Origin: Phragmites australis
Lineage: Eukaryota; Streptophyta; Magnoliopsida; Poales; Poaceae
Reading direction: 5' to 3'
Length of the DNA stretch: 64,000 nt
NCBI RefSeq assembly: GCF_958298935.1
Contig: NC_084921.1
Coordinates: 38,163,001 to 38,227,000, forward strand
The translations under genes were made by a program, and so were the position numbers. The first letter of the stretch is position 1; every line of letters starts with the position of its first letter. The notes under the pieces are model-generated. The model was not told where the DNA came from, did not search any database, and saw only the letters and a program-made list of their open reading frames with translations. This document shows, piece after piece, positions 46,944 to 62,169 of this stretch.

Positions 46944-47687
46944 ATAGGTAGAAAAAATGATACATCTCTAAATATTTCTCTTGGTTCAGTGAGCATGTCC
47001 CTGTCTCCTCGTCCTGGTCCACTCTGTGGTAGTTGACACATAATTGATCACATGACTAACACCTAAAAAATGTCTATTCATATCAATAACACCATATCTG
47101 CACTAAAACATTACAATTGAGTAGGTAGCAGTGGACTCATCATATCACAAACATACCAGTCCTAAGCAAGAGTAATAGCTGTAGTCATCTCATTACGAAA
47201 TGTATTCATAGGTATTATACTTGATTGTGTAGTTGACCTATTAGATACTACTTAAGAAATAGCATATATGTTATATCTTTTTGGAATGGTAAGAACATAA
47301 TTCGGATGGGTGGCATGGTGCTCGACAGAGTGGACCAGGACGAGGAGACAGGGACATGCTCACTGAACCAAGAGAAATATTTAGAGATGTATCATTTTTT
47401 CTACCTATCCGAATTATGTTCTTACCATTCCAAAAAGATATAACATATATGCTATTTCTTAAGTAGTATCTAATAGGTCAACTACACAATCAAGTATAAT
47501 ACCTATGAATACATTTCGTAATGAGATGACTACAGCTATTACTCTTGCTTAGGACTGGTATGTTTGTGATATGATGAGTCCACTGCTACCTACTCAATTG
47601 TAATGTTTTAGTGCAGATATGGTGTTATTGATATGAATAGACATTTTTTAGGTGTTAGTCATGTGATCAATTATGTGTCAACTACCA
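46944..47687. repeat. Rearranged inverted duplication, order X-A-S-X'-A'
   Basis: X (46944-47027, 84 bp) is the reverse complement of X' (47325-47408). A (47027-47307, 281 bp) is the reverse complement of A' (47407-47687). I saw no mismatch in the parts of A and A' that I compared. S is a 17-bp spacer. A' runs 35 bp into the 5' LTR of the copia element that starts at 47653, so A contains an inverted copy of the LTR start. The order is X-A...X'-A', not a simple hairpin. Confidence 0.95.
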
Positions 47688-47843
47688 AGAGTTGTGTCTA
47701 TAAGGAAGTGATGTCTCCCCAATAGACATGTCCTCTCATCATATCTTGTCAACATGTATAAATATATAAACACCCCCATGAATCAATACAAGCAATCATT
47801 CTCTCTATTCTGTACTTTTTTGTCTCTTCAATTACTTGCAATA
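47653..47843 (+). repeat. 5' LTR of the decayed copia element
   Basis: Starts TGTTAGTCATG and contains TATAAATATATAAAC (TATA region near 47757). It ends near CTTGCAATA, directly before the TTATCAGC binding site. It pairs with 55165-55350. Its first 35 bp are also part of the inverted duplication. Confidence 0.8.
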
Positions 47844-50170
47844 TGTTATCAGCCATGTTCGCTCTCCATTCGAGCAACAAACGCCAAGAGAAGGACGAAC
47901 AAAAGACAACAAGATTGATCATTTCGGTAGACACACGACGGCGGTGCTTCATGTCCAACATAGAAGGGATACGACAGTCGTGTGCTTCTCCGGCGACCGC
48001 ACGAAGGCGGTGCCCATCAATGCACAAACGAGACGACGATATTCGTTTTGGACAACCGCACGAAGGTGGCAACAGAGTAGACTCAGGTCATCATCAAGTA
48101 AGTCTAATGCCTCAACCATGGCATACATGTTTATCGCGCATACAGAGGACATACCTCGATTGCTCGTGAGGAAGCCGTTGTTCTTTAGTAACTTTCACGT
48201 GCTACATCGTTTGGATGCCATTGGAGGCGTCGGTGTTGATGTCGTCCTCGAACTCGTGACGACACGCCCACATCAGCACCACACATCGCAGCGTGACCTC
48301 TATCCTGGCAATGATCAATGGCTCTGCGGCCCTCGACCTCCCCTCCGACGGTGCCTAAGTGCGCCAATGTGCGTGCGCATACGTGGGGAAAAGGGCCTTC
48401 AAGTCTCTTTGTGCATGCAAGAGGGGGAAGGGAACAACACTGCATGGCTGGCTACCCTATCGGTGGCTGGTGGCTCTCCAGCGATGGCCCCCAAAGCGGC
48501 CTGGCGACGTGCCCGCATTGGAGCCGCTCACCACAATAGCGCGACCTCCGTCCCGGTGGACTCAATCGCTCCGTCTCCTGCCAACCGGCAGCCTCCATGA
48601 GGCAACGCTCAACGTGGTGTGGTGACACGCCCACTTCAACCGCACACCCATGGCTGCGACGCGGCCTCAATCCGCCGGTCTGTGGCTACTTGCCCAAGCG
48701 GCGACGACATATCATTCGAGCGGCGGCCTGCCCGAGTCGACCCACACCGACGGCGCACGCTGCATGAAGAGTACATCCGGTAGCTCCTCATGGCCGACGG
48801 CACTATCCGTCCTCCAAGCTGCGGCTGCAGCGGTGCCACCAACCCTTTGACGGTTCCTCATCGCGGTTACGACCTGATCTGCCCACTACGGCAGCGACCA
48901 ACCGTGCGATGCACTGCAACAACGTCGATTGGACTGCCAACGGTGGTTCGCCGATGTCCTACCATGCGTCAATGACCTCAACCTCCAAACGATGGCCCAT
49001 GGCAGCCCGACCTACCCGACGGTGGTGCCAGATCCAACGGATGGCCGGCAGCACCCTACGGGGAGGCTAGTCCATCGGGCCTCCTCCCGAATGGCAGGTG
49101 CTCATACAGCCACTCAGGCGGCAGCAGCTTGCTCTACCCATTCATAGCTCGGCGGTGACTATGACATGCCCGAATTCTTGCCAGCCGGTGACCGGAGCAC
49201 GATGGCGGAAGCCTGGCATGAATGGCGAGGCTCCAGCGCGGGTGGGGGTGGCAACCCTAACTGCCCCCTACATCCTTTATATTGGGTGGCATTCCCACCC
49301 GGCTGAATGGGCCCAAAGGCCGGATATGCCTCAGCCCAAGTTGCCTTGGCCCATTTGGCCGGAAACCTGAGGTCAATGCTTTTTTACATGGACACCCCTA
49401 TTTTCTATTTAAATTGCCACATGATAGTAAATTGTGTCCTAAGGCTATTTTACATATGCAACTGTTGTAATTTAAGCCCCGGAAGTTTAGGCCCATGAAG
49501 TTTACTATAATTACATCATGTATTATTTACTATTTTAATTTAATATTTCAGACCCTATTTTTTTAGAATATTATGTAATGTTCAATGTGTTTACCTCATG
49601 CAATCCCTATAACATGCAATTATGTTTACAACCATATTAATTTTGCAATAAAGATTCATTTTTTTGCAAGATTATACATTAATTCACCTTAATTAAGCCT
49701 AAAAGGCGTTTGTGCCTGATAGCGCTTAATTCAAGTAGAATTAAAATGCAAAATCAAATCAGTGATTACCTCAATTAAATATTTGTGAAACACAAGGTAA
49801 TGTAACTATAGCATATACGGTATATTTGCAGATTATCCACTATTACTGTGAGTTCTACATTTTGTCATCTTGACTTAATGATTACCTTCAACGTGTTCTT
49901 CCAAATATTCTACTTAGCATAACACAAGTTAATAGGAACATAGACATCTACTGACAAATACCAGATTATGTCTCCTATTATTATGAGATCTACACCATTT
50001 TTGGTGATTATCCTCAACGTGTTAATTATACACTCTAAGGTCTACACTATGTAATTCAAATCTCAACTTGACTTTATAAATTTTGCATCATTTATTACAA
50101 CATTACCATGATTCTTTAATTTACCCAAAGTGTAAATTCATTCAATCATTGGTCATTTATGTAGGACGAA
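47844..50170 (+). other. Leader region between the copia 5' LTR and gag
   Basis: The first 1.5 kb is GC-rich with several open frames (for example 47836-48600) that lack recognisable domains. The rest is AT-rich. Such a long leader is unusual for this kind of element, so part of it may be a separate insertion or captured host DNA, but I cannot define borders. Confidence 0.4.
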
Positions 50171-51150
50171 ATGTCCAATGCTGAGTTCGACAGACTCGAG
50201 TTAGATGGCTATAATTATCTAACTTGGGCAATGAACACGAAAATAAGTCTATCGTCCCATTGACTCATAATGACGATTAATCCTCCTCAAGAAGAAGACC
50301 CGCCTCTTCAAGATCAAATCAAATATGGGGTTTTATATTTCATAAGGCACCATCTTCATCTAGATTTAAAATTTGAATATTTGATGGATGAGAATCCATA
50401 TGATTTATGGAACTCGCTCAAAGAACGTTATAAATAGCAAAAGGTAGTCATTCTGCTTGAAGCACAATGCGAGTGGTCCAACATTTGCCTCCAGGACTTT
50501 ATGTCTATCGGAGAATACAACCATGTTGTTCACAAGATTTGCTCTAAGTTGCTATCTTGTGACAAAGCTCCCACAAATGTGGAGAAAATTGAAAAAACTT
50601 TGTCCACAATGCTTCCTGCCCATAGGGTATTGCAACAAAAATACCGTTCTTGGAATTATCAGCAGTATTATGAATTAATTCAAACTTTACTTCAGGGCAA
50701 AAAAACATGATGAACTTCTTTTGAAATAACATCACTAGCGCCCTACATGCACTGCTCTTTTACTGAAGTTAATTCTAATATTCAGAATACCACAAAGTTC
50801 AATAGCAACATATGTCGCCCCAAGAACTTCAAAAGGCAACAAGAAGTGCAATAAAAAGCAGAAATCTCATAAACCCAACAAGGGGAAGGTCATTTTCAAA
50901 AACGATAAAGACAAATCCGAAATTTGTCATAAGTGTGATTGTTACAGCCACACAACTAAGAAATATTATATCCCAAGACACTTGATTGATCTCTACCTCA
51001 AGTTCGTTAGACGAAGCCGACCAGCTCAAGGCGAAAGATTTGAAGCACATAACCGGACAATGACATTACTCTTCAACAACAAGACCTTGAGAGCACTGAA
51101 AACATGATCGTAGAATTGGCTTCCAACGACTTGTTTGAAGATCTAAATTA
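50171..51150 (+). pseudogene. Copia gag remnant
   Basis: Begins ATG at 50171 (MSNAEFDRLELDGYNYLTWA), stops early, then continues in pieces: DLWNSLKERYK, the YNHVVHKICSKL stretch, IEKTLSTMLPAHRVLQQKYR, and a degenerate zinc-knuckle region near 50920. This is the UBN2-type gag of plant copia elements. Several stops and frameshifts. Confidence 0.8.
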
Positions 51151-51339
51151 GTCTTCCAATTAATTAGATATTATTATATCTATGTCTTACATAGTATTGT
51201 AATAGATTGTTGTCATCTTATACTATATTGTACAAACCAATAATGTATCAGCATATTGATACTCAATAAAGCATGTAAGTATTCTATATATCTTATAAAA
51301 ATTTCATATTAAATTCTTCATTTCTATACATAGATCTTT

Positions 51340-52640
51340 ACAGGAGTCAATCCGATAGAGGAAGAAATATGCCTAGTAGATATATACACCACAAACTCTA
51401 TACTTAGGGTAACCAAACTATTTTCAAACTCTTACTAAGAGACAAGAAAATATTTTGATAATCCCTGGACGTGATACAATTATTTTTGGCTCTAGTCGTG
51501 TCATAATTACTTTCCCTATGGATACTCAAGTCATAATCGTTGATTCTTTACTGTATCCCGATTCAACTAAGACTTTACTAAGTTATAGAGATATCCATCA
51601 GAATAGTTTCTATATTGAAACTCATGATGACAACAAAAAAGAAATTTCTCCTCTTAATCAAAATAATGGATACGACAAACTTCCCTATATACCATCTAGA
51701 TTATACTATACATACATTAAACCCATATCACATATTACGTATAAAATAATTTTTTTTATCTTAATCAAATCAAGATTTGACATAATTGCCTTAGTCACTT
51801 TACCTTAGAGATGATGAGAAAGATTATTAATAACTATATTAGTCGTAATATTTCTAAAATTTTCAGATTTGTGTACGCCATATGTGTCATAGAGAATTTA
51901 ATTTTAAGGTCCTCTTACCTTAAAATTTATAATGCACCACCTATTTTCTTGAACGCATTCAAAAACATATGTGTGACTCCATTCAAACTTGTTATAGATC
52001 ATCTAGGTACTATACAATGCTGATTAATGCATCTATAAAATAGTTCCATATGTATCCCTTATACATAAGATATCACACTTACGCCAAACTTATTGTTCAA
52101 ATAATAAAAAATTAAAGTAAATTATCCTGAACGCAGGATCACATCCATTTACATGGATAATGTCATTCCTTAACGTGCATTCAATTATTGTTCGGTTTTA
52201 GACACTATTGCATTAAATACCATATATGCATATTCATAATGGTCTAATTGAATCTCTCATCAAAAGAATCAAATCAGTTGCATGATTAATCAAAGAATTG
52301 CAATTTGCTAACATCTAGTTAGTGACATGTGGCTTTACATACCGCATCATTAAACCAGATTCATCCAACTGCAATCATACGGCTCACTCCGTTGCAGTTA
52401 ATACGTGAAAATTTGGCCTCGGCCAAATATTTCCCATCTAGAAATCGGTTACATTTTGCACATACCGATATCACCACCATACAACATACATCAAAGAACA
52501 TTGGGGTTCATGTGAGGTATAATTATTCGTCAATTATATAATACATCGAGTTCCTCACACGGTACTTATTCATTATCAGTATGCTCAAAATATTTTGAGG
52601 ACAATTTCAGGTATTATAGGGAGATTAATACCACAAAGAA
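51340..52640 (+). pseudogene. Copia protease/pre-integrase and integrase remnants
   Basis: The 51455-51808 frame matches the pre-integrase region (IIVDSLLYPDSTKTLLSYRD, FYIETHDD). 51811-52023 (MMRKIINNYISRN) matches the zinc-binding part, and 52329-52541 (LHTASLNQIHPTA ... FPSRNRLHFA) the end of the integrase. The catalytic core between them is barely readable. Confidence 0.7.
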
Positions 52641-53099
52641 TGCCAAGAATCAAAACAGAATGTCACACACATTCATATTCAATCCTCATTTCCATGTATT
52701 AGAAATTTGAACCCTTATTCAGAACATCTTGTATTTACAACCAAAATAAGAGGGGAAACGTATGATCATAATGGATATAACTTCTTGCAAACATTCTTAG
52801 AAACAGGAGGAGAACATCTTCCAAGACTGTAAATGCAAATTAATATCAAGTTGATAGACACATTATAGATATTCACTATCCAAACGCCTATGTATGTTCA
52901 ACATCCAAATGTCAAGCACAAATATGTACACAAATTTAGACGTTGGGTCATAGGAACACCCTCAACTCTATTGTTTTAGGGAATACATAGAGTTAAACAT
53001 GATAATATTTTCACAAATTATATTGATTCCATAGAATCAATCAATACTAAAGAGTATAAATTGTCGATACTAAAGACTATAAATTGTTGATATATATTT

Positions 53100-54560
53100 T
53101 TCTTGAAAATGGTCGTACACCTTCAATGGAATTCAGACCAAAAGTCATAGACAGAGTGCTTCAACACTCAACTTAGTCAAACCAAAGGAGGTAATTAAGG
53201 AGAATTGCTTTCGCTCAACAACACAATATCTTCTATACAGAAGGAAAATAGATTTTCATCCCATAAGGTGGTGAAATAGCGAAGCTTGTAGCACAAGAGT
53301 TCATACAGAGACCCGACATCAATTACGATGCTACATACCACATGGTATGTGTGAAAATTATGTTCTCATATTCAATATTATTGGCATATCAAATGAATTG
53401 GATAGATTCAGACATATAAGTCCCTAATAGACTTCGTACTCTGAATCTAAATACCTATATAAATATATATTATGTACAGCTTAAGTCACTCCATAACTTT
53501 AAATAGTAAAGTTGATTGTGGTACAACTAACTAAATGAGTTTCTTTCACAAAAGGGTTACTCCAAATACAACAATTGTATATGTGTGTTCATAATAAAAT
53601 TTCAATTGGATTCTATATCATCTCCAAACCACACACGACAAAGTATGTAATCGTCATATGACAAAATTTGAGATAAATGATTTGGTTAAAACCAAATTTT
53701 GCTTAAGTCTACAACTTGTGGATATTTTTTTCAGAAATATTTATCCATCAATCCACCAATATCCAAATGATATTAAACAATCATATCCATTAAAATACTT
53801 ATGATTATTTAATCCCTAAATATAAATTAAGATCAATTCATACATTGGGTTAACGATGAGAAGATATTGAATCTAAAGTTCTATATCTTAGTGCCATCAA
53901 AACGCTCATATATCTTACAAACCGCAACAATTCTGATATTGCATTTGCAGATAACTTGCTAACTTAAATAACGTAGCTCTAACAACACCATTAGATCAGA
54001 CTCAAAGAGGATATTCACAGATATCTTTATGACACCAAAGATCTAAATTTTTGTATCACACAAATCGAGATATTACCATAGTGAGATATCTAGATACTGG
54101 CTATATAATTTATCCCCATAACGCCAAATCACAGACCGATTTCATGGTGATATAGCTTTCTTATAGGAGTCATCAAAACAAATTCTAGTGGCTACTTTCA
54201 CATATCATTCTGAAACATTATATACAGATGTATGGCTTCGCAGAATGATCAACCACATACAACAGTTATGTGGTATTAGTTCCATTGAATTATCAACATA
54301 TCTATAAAGATAATGCTATTTATGTTGCTCACATGCAAATAGGTTACATGAAAAGCAATATAACTAAATATAATGCTCTTAAATTATTTTATCCTCATGA
54401 ATTATAAAATAACAGGGAGATAGAAATCTTGCAAACTAAATCATGCGATAACCCCCGTTGATTTATTTACTAATTCCTTATCAGTTTCTACATTTCAAAA
54501 TATATTCATGAAATTGGTATATGATGACTATGAGATTTACAAGGTTTAGAGAAAATTGAT
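53100..54560 (+). pseudogene. Copia reverse transcriptase and RNase H remnants
   Basis: Weak traces in all three forward frames: FEINDLVKTKFCLSLQL near 53667, DTGYIIYPHNAKSQTDF near 54095, and DLFTNSLSVSTFQ near 54460. Their order and spacing fit the RT and RNase H of Ty1/copia, but no frame is open for long. Confidence 0.65.
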
Positions 54561-55164
54561 CCCGTAATAATAACCTATTCATATATCATATTATGCTCTT
54601 TTTCCTATATGAGTTTTACTCATGAGGTTTCTCATAAAAGGTTTTAACGATGCAATATCTACACAAAAATATTTATCATATTTTATATTTTTCCTACCAG
54701 AGTTTTTAAAAAGATATCAAAAACATATTTGATCCACAGATCATACATATTATAATCTAAACTCACTTCTGGGTTTTCCCTTTTAAGATTTTCTCATTTA
54801 AGTTTTAATGAGACAATATCTACATTATTCATTCTATTTTTCTAAGAGATTTTCAAAATTTTTAATATGATATGTAAATCATTATCATTATTCTCTAAGA
54901 TCACCAATCAGTTTTTCGTATCTAGTTTTCTCATACAAACTTCAATAAAATTTCCCATTGAGTTTAAAAATTTTTTAATGACATATTAATATTTATTTCT
55001 CATCTTATTTTCTCCTTATATTTTTCCATTAAATTTTAAAAGGATTTTAATAGGATATCAATATATTATTTTCTTATCAATTTTCCCACATGATTTAAAA
55101 GGAGTTTTTAATAAAAAGTTTAGAATTAGAATAATCAAATATTATAAATATTAAACTGATTAGG

Positions 55165-55350
55165 TATTAGTTATATGATTAATTAGATGTCAACTATCAA
55201 CTATTATCTATTAGAAAAATATGTCTCCTTAATAGACATCCTTTCATCATGTATTATCAACATATATAAATATGTAGAACACCATGAATCAATAAAGCAA
55301 TCGTTCTCTCTGTTCTCTACTTCTTTATCCTTCTACAATTACTTGCAATA
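55165..55350 (+). repeat. 3' LTR of the decayed copia element
   Basis: Aligns to 47653-47843 (shared GTCAACTA, ATGTCTCC, AATAGACAT, CATGAATCAATA, CAATTACTTGCAATA), with many substitutions. The divergence shows an old insertion. Confidence 0.8.
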
Positions 55351-55892
55351 GTTATATTGAAAACTTACTTATGAAAACAGAAAGAGTAATATTGACGCTT
55401 CACCTTAAACCTTATTCATATATATCTGGAGCCAACCAGCTCCTGTATGGATCTTTAGAACAGATCCGAAGCTAAAACTCTGACAAACACCCCTTACAAA
55501 GAAGCGTAAGCTAAGCAGGATGCTTGAGCCAAGATCTCGACCACAGAACTACCACACCAAGAATAACCTAATTCTCATTGAATTGAAGCACACATAACAC
55601 CATCATGGACTTTCAACAGTAAGAGGCGAGATGAACTACAACCTAGAAATGCAGCTGTGTAAATACCAAAGGAATCAACACCATGAAATTGGGCATAGGA
55701 TCACAAATCACTGATCAAGCTTGAGACATCAACAGAGCACAAACTTCACCACCGTATTTTAAAGATCCTAAAGCAGAACCCAAAAAATACTGAAGAACAT
55801 TCTTTGGCCAAATATATGAAAATTTAGTGACTTTCAAGTCTTGACTCAAAACTACAAAACCCCAGAACATCTAAGAGACAAAAGAGTTGCAA
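55351..55892. other. Between copia element and eL43 gene
   Basis: Presumably includes the 3' UTR of the minus-strand ribosomal protein gene. No other feature recognised. Confidence 0.4.
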
Positions 55893-58434
<2,542 letters not shown>

Positions 58435-58533
58435 CTCGGCGACGTGTAGAGGGCGTCTGCGGCGCGGCGGCGAGGTCTGGGTGGCGGCGGCGGCGCGCGT
58501 GCGAGGCCTCGGCTGGGAAGCGACAGAGGGAGG

Positions 58534-58705
58534 TTATATACCGTGGCTAGGGTTTCGCGGATGTAAAGCTTGGGCCTTTGAGCCGGGCCGGGCCAAGTGA
58601 ACAGTTCTGTGGGCCAAAATACTCCATCGCTTAAGTACACACAGGGCCGTCTAATAGCCTGAAAGCTTCTGATCCGGCCCAAGGATGGGCCCTCAAATCG
58701 GCCCA
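58534..58705 (-). promoter_or_regulatory. Ribosomal-protein-type promoter: TATA, telo-box and site II motifs
   Basis: On the minus strand, TATATAA (58540-58534) lies about 100 bp upstream of the start codon, with a telo-box AAACCCTA (58555-58548) just beyond it. TGGGCC/GGCCCA site II motifs are at 58571, 58610, 58676, 58686 and 58700. Telo-box plus site II (TCP-binding) is the known arrangement for plant ribosomal protein and cell-growth genes and fits high expression in dividing cells. Confidence 0.85.
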
Positions 58706-59147
58706 TTTGCAGGCGTCTTGGCTTCGGCTTTAGCTTTCTCCATCTCCAATTCTCCCATCCTTGTCTGCCTCCAACGACGGAGAGAAGGTAGACCGAAAAC
58801 CTGGAGCACCATCGTCGCGGCCACGTTGGCCGTATCGAACAGCACCGTGACCTGGCCGGCCTCTCGAGTAATGACGGCGATCGAGAGCAACGACGACGGC
58901 GACGCTCAGAACATCGTGGACGTCTAGGCCACCGATAAACAATGTGCTGCCTGATTGCTTGATCTGGTGGTGTTCATAAGCTGGTGGTGACAGGTGACCT
59001 ATGGCAGCAGTGTTCTGACCACATGTTCAGAATACAACACCGAGCTTGTTCATTGCTAGAAGCCGAAGCGTGCTCAACGGCCAACTTTCATCAGTTTTTG
59101 AGCTTCTTCTATGCTTTGTGCACGTACATCTAAGACTAATAGCTAAA
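58706..59147. other. Intergenic, nothing firmly recognised
   Basis: Open frames on both strands at 58685-58942 overlap each other and have no domain. They sit upstream of the eL43 promoter and are probably chance frames in GC-rich DNA. Confidence 0.4.
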
Positions 59148-60862
59148 TACGAGGGACGGTAATATTTTAAAAGTGAGTGAATTGAGAAATCTAAAATAAA
59201 TTAGTTTAAAAACTTCACAAAATAAATTTATATTAATTTTTATTTAAATGTGCTATAGGTTTATCTAGGATGTCTACTCTACCGTTAAAGAAGATTACAA
59301 CCTACTCTAATAAGGTAAATTGTAAATATATAAATGTGAAAATATAAATAAGGTAGAGAGATAAATTCGATACAAGAGATTTTTATCCCGTTGTATCGAT
59401 AACATAAATATCATCCTTAGTTCGCGTTATAGCTCTATAAAAGATATGCTTCTAGTCGCCAAGTCTCTTCCGGTTACGGCTCTTGAGCTACCAAATCATC
59501 AAGATAAGGTCTCAAACACGATGAGCCAACAAGCCACCAAGATAATGTCTCACCACTAGCCTCTCTTCCGGTCACTTGCCGGCATGATCACTTTGAATCT
59601 TGTGCTAGAAAGACAAAGGTATTCACGCCCCCGTACATGTGTTTTACCGCCGCTCCACATCAAGTCGAAGGGTTAACAAGCTTGAGCCCCCAAGGCCCAA
59701 GATGTTGGCGAGTCACCAAGACTCAAAGTACCGACGTACCACTCGGTACAAGTTAGGATCACTCATTTATCTCTTTTTTAAGCTGCAACACTTAGCTACA
59801 ACTCAGTCTAGGCCTATAAGCACTAAACATACTTTAATCTTATACTTAATTGACTTGGATGATCAATTTAAGCACTTTGATGGCTTGAATGTCTTCTCAA
59901 GTGTATATGAGCTTCATCTAAACTCCAACAGTATGCCACACCTTCAAATAACTGAGTGGAGGGGTATTTATAATCTTTATAATCTAAAACCCGCCAACTA
60001 GTCATTTTTTCAACGACTCAGAAAAAGTTGTTAACACCGGATGATTCGGTGAGAACAATAGTAGTAACACCAAATTATTTGGTAAGTACAACATCAAAAA
60101 CTAGCAGTTGGACATTCACTCAAAGCCTATGTGAACACCGGACACTCCACTGTGTCTTCAAATCCATCACCGAACCTTCCGGTGAGTTATCTTGAGCCAT
60201 TCGAGCCTTTGCACCATCTCTGTGTAAAATGCTCTGGTGCATTAATTTGGTGTTCATTCTATTCATACCGGACCATCCAGTGAGTTGAACATTCTCTTCT
60301 TTTCCCTAGAAATGCTCTGGTGCAACGATCTCTGTGATCACCAAACTATCCGGTGAGTTGATCTTCATTTTCAACACTTGTAATCGCCTCTGTAAGAAAT
60401 GTTCCAGTGCTATACTTTGGTGTGCACAAATCAAACACCGAACCTTCCAGTGGGTTGATCTTCAGTCTTTTGCACTTGCATTCTTCTCTGCAAAAAATGC
60501 TCTGGTGTTACCCAGTGCAGATCATCGAACTATCTGGTGAAGTCATCAGCCTTCTCCCCCTTTGTCAGAAATACTCCGGTGTATTCAACACACAGAGCAC
60601 TGGACTATCAGGTGAGGCTATCAGCCTCTATGCACAATGCTTCGGTGAGTGCAAACTCTTCTGCACTGGACCTTCCGGTGAGGTCAATTCTCTTTGGACT
60701 TCTTCAATTCAAAACTTTGTCCTTGGTGCGATGGCTTCTTGATGTATTACATCTATGAGACCTACTAACATATATTCTTAACAAACATGTTAGTCCAAAT
60801 GACTATGTTATCATTAATCACTAAAATTACAATCATGGCCTAATAAGACCATTTTTGCTATA
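59148..60862 (-). repeat. 3' LTR (left in the window) of the gag-only element
   Basis: The left edge aligns to 63743 onward (GAGGGACGGT against GAGGAACGGT); the outermost bases have decayed. The right edge is placed next to the purine tract. About 1.7 kb, with a CCGGTGAG repeat array inside. Confidence 0.7.
60041..60680. repeat. Degenerate CCGGTGAG-type tandem array inside the LTR
   Basis: Units carry a CACCGAACCTTCCGGTGAGTT-like core and an AAATGCTCTGGTGC-like core in alternation. The first recurs near 60178, 60276, 60346, 60443, 60531, 60604 and 60673, so spacing is about 70-98 bp. Each core is partly self-complementary (CACCG...CGGTG). Similar arrays are found in LTRs of several grass elements. 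Confidence 0.75.
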
Positions 60863-62169
60863 ATCTCCTTCTTTTTGGTGATTGATGATAACACAACCAA
60901 AGCAAGTGATAAATAATAAATGATATCAATCGTAAAGAACACAAAGTCTTACCATATTGCTTAGATGCATGTTCTTACTATTTAGTCCCCTTTGTTGTGA
61001 CTCTCTTTTTCTCCATTGCCACCATCTTCCTAGCTTCTTCCTATTTGTCAACCTAGGTGCCTCGTGCTGCTTCTCGTATCTTCATCTTCTCCCCTTTTGT
61101 CAATGTCGGCATTCCTAGTCATCTTGTATCTTGTTTTGTTCATCAAACTTCTCACTATTTGTCAATAATCTAAAAAAAAGGCTTATAAACATATGTTGAA
61201 CTCAAAGAAAAACGTTAGAGTAATGTAAGAGAGCTTTATAAATTATGATCAAATGAAATGATATCAATTGAAAGAATATACCAATTATAAGAACATAATT
61301 TATAAAATCAATTGTGAGGATAGGAGACATTGATATCAATTAAAAAAAGATAAGCAAGGATCATAATTCATGAAACTCATATGATATAATCTAAACTCTC
61401 ATTTATGTGTGCATACATATAATGAGACCAATTTGTGAATACCACTTGTAGGAATATAGCAATATATACACATCTAGATAATAAGTAGAGGTATGAAGTT
61501 TAAGTTATATCATTTATGGAGGTAGCTTAAATGTAGAAATAAATTGATAATAATACCAATTGAAGCATTTAAGCACTGCATATCTCTTGGGACGTGTTGA
61601 TTTCTCCATAAAACTACAAAAGATACATCTAGCAATACATGTTAGACTAAAAAAATATGAATAAAAGTCTAGCTACCATTACCTCATTAACTTTGGATGA
61701 GAATTTAGGTATATGATGATCATGATTTACATCAAAGCGTCCAATCTTATACACTTATCTTCTTTGCTTGAACCTTCACTTTATTTTGTGAGCCAAGTCT
61801 CCAAATCTCCATAGTCGCCTAGGGCTTTAAGTCTTCTTTGAAACCCAAACTGATTGGGGTCTCTTTATATTGGTGATGACTTTCTTATGCGCTCAAATGG
61901 GTTGGTTTCACCCCTAATTCTTTCTCTAAACTATATGTGCAACCACTTTATCATTGTTCTTCTTCTTGAGCTTGTAGTGATTGCTCTTGGTTTTGGTATT
62001 GTAGTTAGGCTTGGTGTAGAAGATGGAGATCTTATTAGAGAGGTTTATTATTTTCTTTTTCTTCTTAACTTGCTTGCATTGGAAGGACTTGGCCTTCTTG
62101 ATAATATTTGAAGCATATCACAATGGACCCCTCCGTAAGCTTTTTCACCATGGTTGCATGGTAATTGCC

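Larger units (their letters stand above)
47653..55350 (+). mobile_element. Decayed full-length Ty1/copia retrotransposon
   Basis: Two short LTRs (about 190 bp) flank 7.3 kb holding, in order, a GC-rich leader, gag, protease/pre-integrase, integrase, RT and RNase H remnants, all with many stops and indels. TTATCAGC just after the 5' LTR resembles the initiator-tRNA-Met binding site used by this group. Gene order (integrase before RT) places it in Ty1/copia; gag and pol motifs resemble the Retrofit/Ale kind common in grasses. The internal part is AT-rich, as in old, heavily mutated copies. Confidence 0.85.

Noticed and set aside
58685..58942. Small open frames on both strands upstream of eL43
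   Set aside because: They overlap each other and the promoter motifs, have no domains, and lack splice or start context.
60041..60680. Could the CCGGTGAG array, or the 72-bp array, be a CRISPR?
   Set aside because: Units are diverged or directly abutting, spacers are not unique, no cas genes are present, and both lie inside plant LTRs.
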